DNA of 64,000 bases from Ectobius pallidus (taxonomy: Eukaryota; Arthropoda; Insecta; Blattodea; Ectobiidae), in assembly GCA_964059195.1 (NCBI GenBank), contig CAXKWD010000001.1, forward strand, positions 219,798,484 through 219,862,483. The letters are read 5' to 3'. The position numbers were made by a program, and so were the translations under genes. A model generated the notes under the pieces. The model was not told the origin of the DNA. It searched no databases and worked only from the letters and a program-made list of their open reading frames with translations. Shown one piece after another: positions 58,720 to 64,000 of this stretch (position 1 is its first letter; the number at the start of each line of letters is the position of its first letter).

Positions 58720-60407
58720 TTATCCAAGCTGGAAATATTCCTCCAAATTGTAGAAGGTGTGAGTTATTAAAAATTCCTTGACAGCTGTTTTGAAAGGTTT
58801 GCTCTTTCTTTGAATACATAATAATTTAATGTTGTTTGGAAGCTTGTTATATATCTGTACTGCAGAATAATAAGCACCTTTCTGAAAGAGTTTTAATGAG
58901 TTATTTGGTCTGTGTAGATCATCCATGTTTCTGGTAGTACGTCCATGTACACTAAAATTAGTTTGAAATTTATCAATATTATTCACTACATAACACATAA
59001 CAGAGTATATATACTCCCCTGTAAGAGTGAGGACTTTTAATTTTTCAAATAGCGGTTTACAAGATTCCCTTTTTTTCTTTCCACATATTATTCTTATTGC
59101 CCGCTTTTGTAATCTAAATATTTTCTCCCTATGGGAAGAGTTGCCCCAGAATATGATCCCGTACCTCATTACCGAGTGAAAATATGCAAAATATACCATA
59201 AGTAATGCATCCTGTTTTAATATATTATTCAAAATTCTTAAAGCAAAGCACGCTGAACTCAGTTTTGGACTTATCATTTCTATGTGTGTCTTCCAATCAA
59301 GATTTTGGTCAATTTGCAGTCCTAAAAATTTTACATTGCTAATTTCCTGTATGATTTGTGTTCCATAATTAATTTCAAGATTTGAGATACATCTGTTGTT
59401 TGTCCTAAATTGTATAAAATGGGTCTTATCAATATTAAGTGTCATTTTATTAGCTAGAAACCATGTGTTTAACTCGTGAAAAGCCTTTGTAGCTATTCTT
59501 GATAAATGTTCTTGTGATATTCCTGTTACAAGTACACTAAGTTAGTATCATCTGCGAAGAGCAATACCTTTGATTCGTCACTTAAGTTATAGGGCAAGTC
59601 ATTAATGAAAATTAAAAAGAGCAAAGGTCCTAATATTGATCCCTGAGGTACCCCATTCTTAACAACCCCTAAGTTAGATTCATTTCCATTTATTATTACC
59701 TTTTGAGTTCTATCAGAAAGATATGATTTGAACCACTTAAGTGTTAAATTATCAAACCCATAATGATCCAATTTTTGATGTAATATTTCATGATTTATAC
59801 AGTCAAATGCTTTAGCTAAATCGCAGAAAATTCCCAGAGCATATTTCTTTTTATCTAACGCTTCCAGTATTTCTGTAGTAAGTTGAAATGTAGCATTCTC
59901 AGTGGACATGCCACTTCTAAATCCAAACTGAGATGAAGTAAGAATGTCATTCAAATTAAGATAGTGTATTATGCGGTTGTACATGACTTTTTCAAAAACT
60001 TTTGAAAATGAGGTTAAGAGCGATATAGGTCTGTAATTTGATGGTAGAATTTTGTCACCTTTTTTAAAGAGGGGCTTAACAATAGCATGCTTCAGTCTTT
60101 CTGGAAATATTCCATTTTCTAATGAACAATTGCATATGTGACTAAGAGGTTTACTGAGTTCTGATGAGCAGCTTTTTAATAACTTATTACTTATCTCATC
60201 CCATCCAGACGAACTTTTACTTTTGAGAGACTTGATTATATTTTCAATTTCTATGTGGGAAGTCAGGTTCAATTGAAATCTATGGTTCCAAACTGTAGAT
60301 TTTGTTAGTAGGTCTACTGCCTTAATGCTAATATTATTTATAGGAATACATTTCTCTGCAATATTTATAAAGTGACTATTAAAAGCACTTGTAATGTCAG
60401 AAGGCAT
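58720..60407 (-). pseudogene. LINE reverse transcriptase and C-terminal region, frameshifted
   Basis: Two frames together make one protein. The first (60407 down to 59526) has a K-S-K-S-S-S-G-W-D motif, then KPLFKKGDKILPSNYRPISL, GFRSGMSTENA, the catalytic CDLAKAFDCI (first Asp present), VPQGSILGPLLFLIFINDLP and FADDTN (catalytic Asp pair present). Just after FADDTN a one-base-type shift near 59530 breaks the frame. The reading resumes as VTGISQEHLSR...ANKMTLNIDKTHF and continues to 58720, through SNVKFLGLQID, the AYFHSVMRYGIIFWG and LQKRAIRIICG motifs and a Cys. The enzyme would copy the element's RNA at a nicked target. Because all RT active-site residues are intact and a single shift separates the halves, the copy is fairly young. 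It is still non-functional: it is split from its endonuclease and frameshifted. Confidence 0.88.
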
Positions 60408-60417
60408 ATAATAATTT

Positions 60418-62430
60418 AGTTAATGATGCAAAGAGGGCCCATAATTCAATGAGAATAGAGTCAGCCAACAATAAATGTAAAGAGGCCTGGCGAATAATTA
60501 ACTCTGTACATGGACAGAAACAAAATGACCCCTGTTTAATTACTGCTGATGACATGAATAAATTTTTTGTGGACTCAGTAAGAGAGGTACATGATAATAT
60601 CATAGCGCATAATGTTACGGCAATGGATTTTATATATCAGAATAGCAGTTTTAATAACGACCAAGATAGACCTGTATTTGCTCTTCGGGGGGTTAACCAT
60701 CGGGAAGTTCGAGATATTGTAGTTAGGTCTAAAGCCTCTGCAAGTTACGATATTTATGGCTTTTCTAGTAACATACTGAAACAAATTATAAACTGTATTA
60801 TATACCGGTACCCACTTACATATTGCCTGAATAGATGTATAACTGATGGTGTATTTCCTGATGTATTAAAGATTTCAAGAGTTGTGCCTGTTTATAAAAA
60901 CGGGGTCAAAAATACACCATCGAGTTATCGTCCAATTTCACTGGTCCCTTGCTTCTCAAAAATCTTTGAAACCATATTGCATAAACAACTATATGAACAT
61001 CTTGTTCAATTTAATTTAATCTGTAATACTCAGTTTGGTTTTATAAAAGGAAGGTCTACTATAGGAGCTTTGGATGCTCTAGTTAAAAACATTTTAAAAT
61101 CCTTCGAAAATAAAGCTTTCGCACATGCAACATTTTTTTATCTAAGTAAAGCATTTGATTGTGTGGAGCATGCAATTCTATTAGATAAATTAAAGGTTTA
61201 TGGTGTAAGTGGGAAAGCTTTAAAACTATTTGAAAGCTATTTGGTAGGAAGAAGGCAGATGGTTTGGACAGGTAATGAGAGATCGAGTTTGACAAGTGTA
61301 CAATACGGTGTCTTAGATTGTCAATCGGTGCTATATGCGGACGACACAACTTTTTTTCATGATTGTTCCGATCTACACACACTAAAAGCATTACATGAAA
61401 CCACAATGGAGCAAGCATCACTATGGTTTAGGGCAAATGGTTTCTTACTAAACAAAAACAAGACTCAAACTATGTATTTTAGCTTAAGAGATTGTAATAC
61501 CGATGGTGATACACGAAGTGTTAAGTTTTTGGGTATATATGTCGATAAGTACCTGTCTTGGGAAGCTCACATTAACTATGTTACTGGAAAACTCTCAAGA
61601 GTAATTTATTTACTAAAACAACTTCAATATCATGTCCCTGATAGCAGTGTGATGTCAGCTTACTTTGCGTTTTTCCATAGTATCATTGCCTATGGTATCT
61701 TATTGTGGGGTAATAGTAAACATGTTGGAAAAATCCTGTTGTTGCAAAAAAAGGTGATTAGAATAATAACTCGCTCTCATAAAACTGAGCATTGTAAACC
61801 ATTGTTTATTAATCTCCAAATAATGACAGTTGTTAATCTTTATATCTTTACAGTTTTATTACATGTAAAGAAAAACCATACAAACTTAAAATTAGGACAA
61901 GACACTCACACCTATAACACAAGGAATTGTAATAAAATAGATGTACCCTTCCTAAGACTAAGCAAATCTATAGATAGCTATGAAATAATTGGTATGAAGC
62001 TTTATAATAAGCTACATCCTGAGATAACAAGAGAACCATATATGAAGTTTAAGACGTTAATTTATAATTGGTTAAACTTAAACCCTTTTTATAGTATAAA
62101 TGAGTTCTTTGAAAGGTGAGCGTCTGAAGTTGCATTTTAAATGAATTATTTATGTAGGTAAGTTTATTGACTATGCATATGGTATTTTAGTGTTATGTGT
62201 ATTTATAATGTTGTATTGCTCTTTCTGACACTAGGCTACATAATATGCATTATGACCTAGTTTTATATAAAACTTTTACTTTTTGTTTTTAAGTTAGTTG
62301 GCTAAGACTGTGATTGAATAAGTTAGTTGGTTGAAACAGAATGTAACTAAATGAATGATGTTGACTATGTCCATAGTTCTACTGAACTTGATGACAATAA
62401 AATTTGATTGTTTGATTGATTGATTGATAA
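60418..62430 (+). mobile_element. nested 5'-truncated LINE with TTGATTG tail
   Basis: Plus-strand LINE lying between the two halves of the minus-strand LINE. The coding remnant spans 60449-62119, and the 3' end carries a TTTGATTGTTTGATTGATTG microsatellite at 62404-62428. The flanking host sequence resumes at about 62431 in the linker region of the minus-strand LINE. Short AT-rich candidates (ATAATT on the left, ATAAATTAT on the right) could be the TSD, but it cannot be fixed. Confidence 0.85.
60449..62119 (+). pseudogene. LINE reverse transcriptase, 556-codon open frame with dead active site
   Basis: A long uninterrupted frame that is nonetheless inactive. In order: a linker domain with CKEAWRIINS; YKNGVKNTPSSYRPISLVPC at about residues 150-170; GFIKGRSTIGALDAL; then FFYLSKAFDCVEH, where the first catalytic Asp of F-D-L-S-K-A-F-D is replaced by Tyr; then SSLTSVQYGV joined directly to LDCQSVLYADDTTFF. 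The usual VPQGSVLGPLLFL.YINDL block between those two strings is missing without loss of frame, an in-frame deletion of roughly 20 codons. The Y-A-D-D box is present. The C-terminal part has VKFLGIYVDKYLSWEAHI, AYFAFFHSIIAYGILLWG and LQKKVIRIITRS, a typical post-RT region. The ATG at 60449 is internal, since homology continues upstream (NDAKRAHNS) to the truncation. So this copy could not have retrotransposed itself, and an open frame does not mean function here. Confidence 0.9.
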
Positions 62431-62460
62431 ATTATCTAGTTTTATGTCTTGGTATATTAA

Positions 62461-63030
62461 TTATGTACAATCATTGTTTCCCTTTGTTCTCCCTGTTTCG
62501 TTTTTTATTATATTCCATACAGTCTTAACTTTATTATTTGATTTATTAATTACTTGTGAAAAATGCCTACTTTTTGCTTCTTTGATTACTTTCTTCAGTA
62601 TGTTGCAATACTTTTTATAGTATTCCTTATGAGTTTGGTTGTTACTGGTTCTATATTTTAGGTAGAGATCTCTTTTGTTTGCACATGATATTTTAATACC
62701 AGCAGTTAACCATGTGTTATTCCTTGAATTAGGTAAATTAGCAGTTTTCTTTTTTGGAAAATTTGCCTCAAAATGTCGTGACACTATGTTTAGGAATTCA
62801 CTTAATTTACTATCTACTTTGTCATAGGATAACATAGATTCCCAGTTTTCATTCGCAAGATCTTGTTTGAAATTTAAAATTGAATCGTCATTCATTACTC
62901 TAGTCATATTACTATGAGCATGTTTACTGTTCGAATTTACTTTAATATTGTTCAGCACTAACATTTGTGCATCATGATCTGATAATCCATTTAATATTGG
63001 AAGTACTTTAAAATTAAAATGTTTTTCTAT
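62461..63030 (-). pseudogene. LINE endonuclease end and linker region (5' part of the split minus-strand LINE)
   Basis: Reading toward lower coordinates, the frame gives NFKVLPILNGLSDHDAQMLV, then LNNIKVN, a Met at 62964, and a charged linker (WESMLSYDKVDSKLSEFLN ... FPKKKTANLPNSRNNTWLT ... AGIKISCANKRDLYLKYRTS ... VIKEAKSRHFSQVINKS ... KTVWNIIKNETGRTKG). The S-D-H of GLSDHDAQ is the terminal active-site motif of the apurinic-type endonuclease in LINE ORF2. The W-L-T-A-G-I-K-I-S and Y-Y-K-K-Y blocks are the usual linker to the RT. The piece joins logically to the RT at 60407 across the inserted plus-strand LINE. The endonuclease upstream of the SDH box is missing beyond about 63050. Confidence 0.85.
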
Positions 63031-63050
63031 ATCTATGAATATATTAGGGG

Positions 63051-63523
63051 CCTATATTGTTATTTCTGCATAACGAACTAGGTATCTTCTGACTGATTGT
63101 ATGAGGTATGATATGTGCTTAATGGATATAAGCTGTCATGGTAAAGTATGTTGGGTATGTCCTGTGTGTATGTAAGATGTAGGATTTGTTTAACTATGTT
63201 ATACAGTCGAATTTGGTTAATTCGACGTTGGATAAGGATAATTCAAATAAATAGGCTACTCATTCCCCTTGAAATTCCTATATAAATTTATGTTAAAAAA
63301 TTGCAATTAATTCAAATTTTTTAAGCTTAATTTGGATAAATCGAAGCCAAAATTTGTCCTATGTTAATGTTGTGAAGTGATATTATAGTAGGTCTGTCTT
63401 AAGATGGCACAGTTCAGAATAAAGAGACAGAAAATGTTTGGCAGAAGTCAGGTATTGGAAAGAAAGAGATAGAAACAGATACTACTGTAAAAGGTTACTC
63501 GCTCCAAAAATGTGCTGCTGCCA
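63051..63523. other. spacer with a possible pogo/Tigger-type end
   Basis: TA followed by CAGTCGAATTTGGTTAATTC at 63202-63223 has the form of a pogo/Tigger left TIR, and GGATAAATCGAAG at 63334-63346 echoes it. No matching right end was found, and the 3' end may lie beyond the window. Confidence 0.35.
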
Positions 63524-63958
63524 CTATGGCGAGGGTGGAAGGGGCGAAACACCATCCGTGTAACTACAAGAAGCAGTGGTGGTCAGTGAAGTTGAGGAGT
63601 CTAGATTATTTTCATCTTCTGATCCTACGTCACTTTCATCAGAATCTGAATCGTCTAAATTTATAACGAATTTGTCCAACACCTCGTCCACAAGACCGTC
63701 TTTGACCCAATAAAATTCCTCAATTGTTTTTACATGATCACACGCATTTTTCCACTGCACTGAATTAACTTTTTCCACTGCGTCCCTGAACAGTTTTTCT
63801 AGGTCACTAATTCTAAAATTAATATTAGTTTTTGCCACGTGACCCTTAACCTGTGCCCATATTAGTTCAATAGGGTTTAAGTCACAATGGTATGGCGGTA
63901 GACGTACAACAGGGAAATTTCCCCCCCCCCCAAAAAAAAAATTTGTAATATTAAGCAA
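63524..63958 (-). pseudogene. C-terminal fragment of an IS630/Tc1-mariner-type transposase
   Basis: A 144-codon minus-strand frame. The diagnostic string is VVRLPPYHCDLNPIELIWAQ (about residues 17-36), followed by VKGHVAKTN. In DDE transposases of the IS630/Tc1/mariner group, the LPPYH.DLNPIE.IW block carries the third catalytic acid (Glu of NPIE), with the Asp before it also conserved. After it come ISDLEKLFRDAVEKVNSVQW, a WKNACDHVKTIEEFYW helix and an acidic Ser/Asp-rich tail (DDSDSDESDVGSEDE), a layout common among insect copies. The N-terminal half is absent: upstream, the frame runs into a poly-A/poly-C tract (63917-63941) and then stops, so the Met used is accidental. It may belong to the element whose end is suspected at 63204. 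Activity is excluded by truncation; domestication cannot be judged here. Confidence 0.7.
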
Positions 63959-64000
63959 AAATTATTCAAAATTGATTAGAACATAACCCAAATACTTAAA

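Larger units (their letters stand above)
58576..63050 (-). mobile_element. 5'-truncated non-LTR retrotransposon (LINE), split by another LINE
   Basis: Minus-strand element. Its low-coordinate end is the 3' tail, a short (ATCTAC)n simple repeat at 58578-58600. The coding pieces are the end of the endonuclease, the linker region, the reverse transcriptase and the C-terminal region. The endonuclease and linker lie at 62461-63030, and the RT and C-terminus at 58720-60407. Between them a plus-strand LINE (about 60418-62430) is inserted. Homology begins at about 63050, so the 5' end is lost. It is CR1/L2/jockey-like; the clade is not resolved. Confidence 0.85.

Noticed and set aside
63202..63350. 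A complete pogo/Tigger MITE
   Set aside because: Only one end is convincing; the opposite end was not found in the window.

Overview
This window looks like repeat-dense, gene-poor DNA from an animal, most likely an insect. The reasons are the mix of DNA transposons (hAT, PIF/Harbinger-like, Tc1/mariner-like, Helitron), non-LTR retrotransposons of the CR1/L2/jockey general type, and short CCTAA-type blocks that match the insect telomere unit. The species is not identified; a cockroach-like or other large polyneopteran genome is only a guess. I found no host protein-coding gene, tRNA, rRNA or CRISPR array.

Bases 1-27573 are one enormous satellite array with a 48-bp unit (16 codons), about 570 copies. 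It is in one orientation over 1-9220 and in the opposite orientation over 9508-27573. A 200-N assembly gap and an AT-rich microsatellite lie at the switch. The long open frames here exist because 48 is divisible by 3 and four of the six frames of the unit lack a stop; they are not genes. Marker variants show higher-order repeat blocks at exact multiples of 48. From about 24.2 kb the units become more diverged, and from 26.7 to 27.57 kb they form a distinct edge subfamily. A minisatellite of about 14-17 bp (27574-31000) follows. It flips orientation at 31001 and runs into degenerate GT-rich and AT-rich repeats.

Bases 31.6-58 kb are a field of non-autonomous DNA transposons. Many ends can be fixed from terminal inverted repeats (TIRs) and target-site duplications (TSDs). 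The best structure is a four-member nest at 38528-41942: a MITE (A2) carries a Harbinger-like element (TSD TAA), which carries a third element (TSD CTG); A2 also carries a hAT element (TSD TCCTAACG). Inside that hAT, a broken transposase runs into inverted minisatellite arms that flank 1.8 units of the same 48-bp satellite, of the edge-subfamily type. This ties the giant satellite to transposable elements. Two inverted Helitron copies, two inverted copies of the CTN-TSD element, a mariner-like element with a broken transposase, and a hAT MITE are also present.

Bases 58-63 kb hold three LINE fragments. One minus-strand element retains RT motifs but is frameshifted, and it is split by a plus-strand LINE that has lost a catalytic Asp and the PQGxxLGP block. 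The last 0.5 kb carries a truncated IS630/mariner-type transposase. Nothing here forms an operon or pathway. The logic of the window is amplification, nesting and decay of mobile and tandem DNA.
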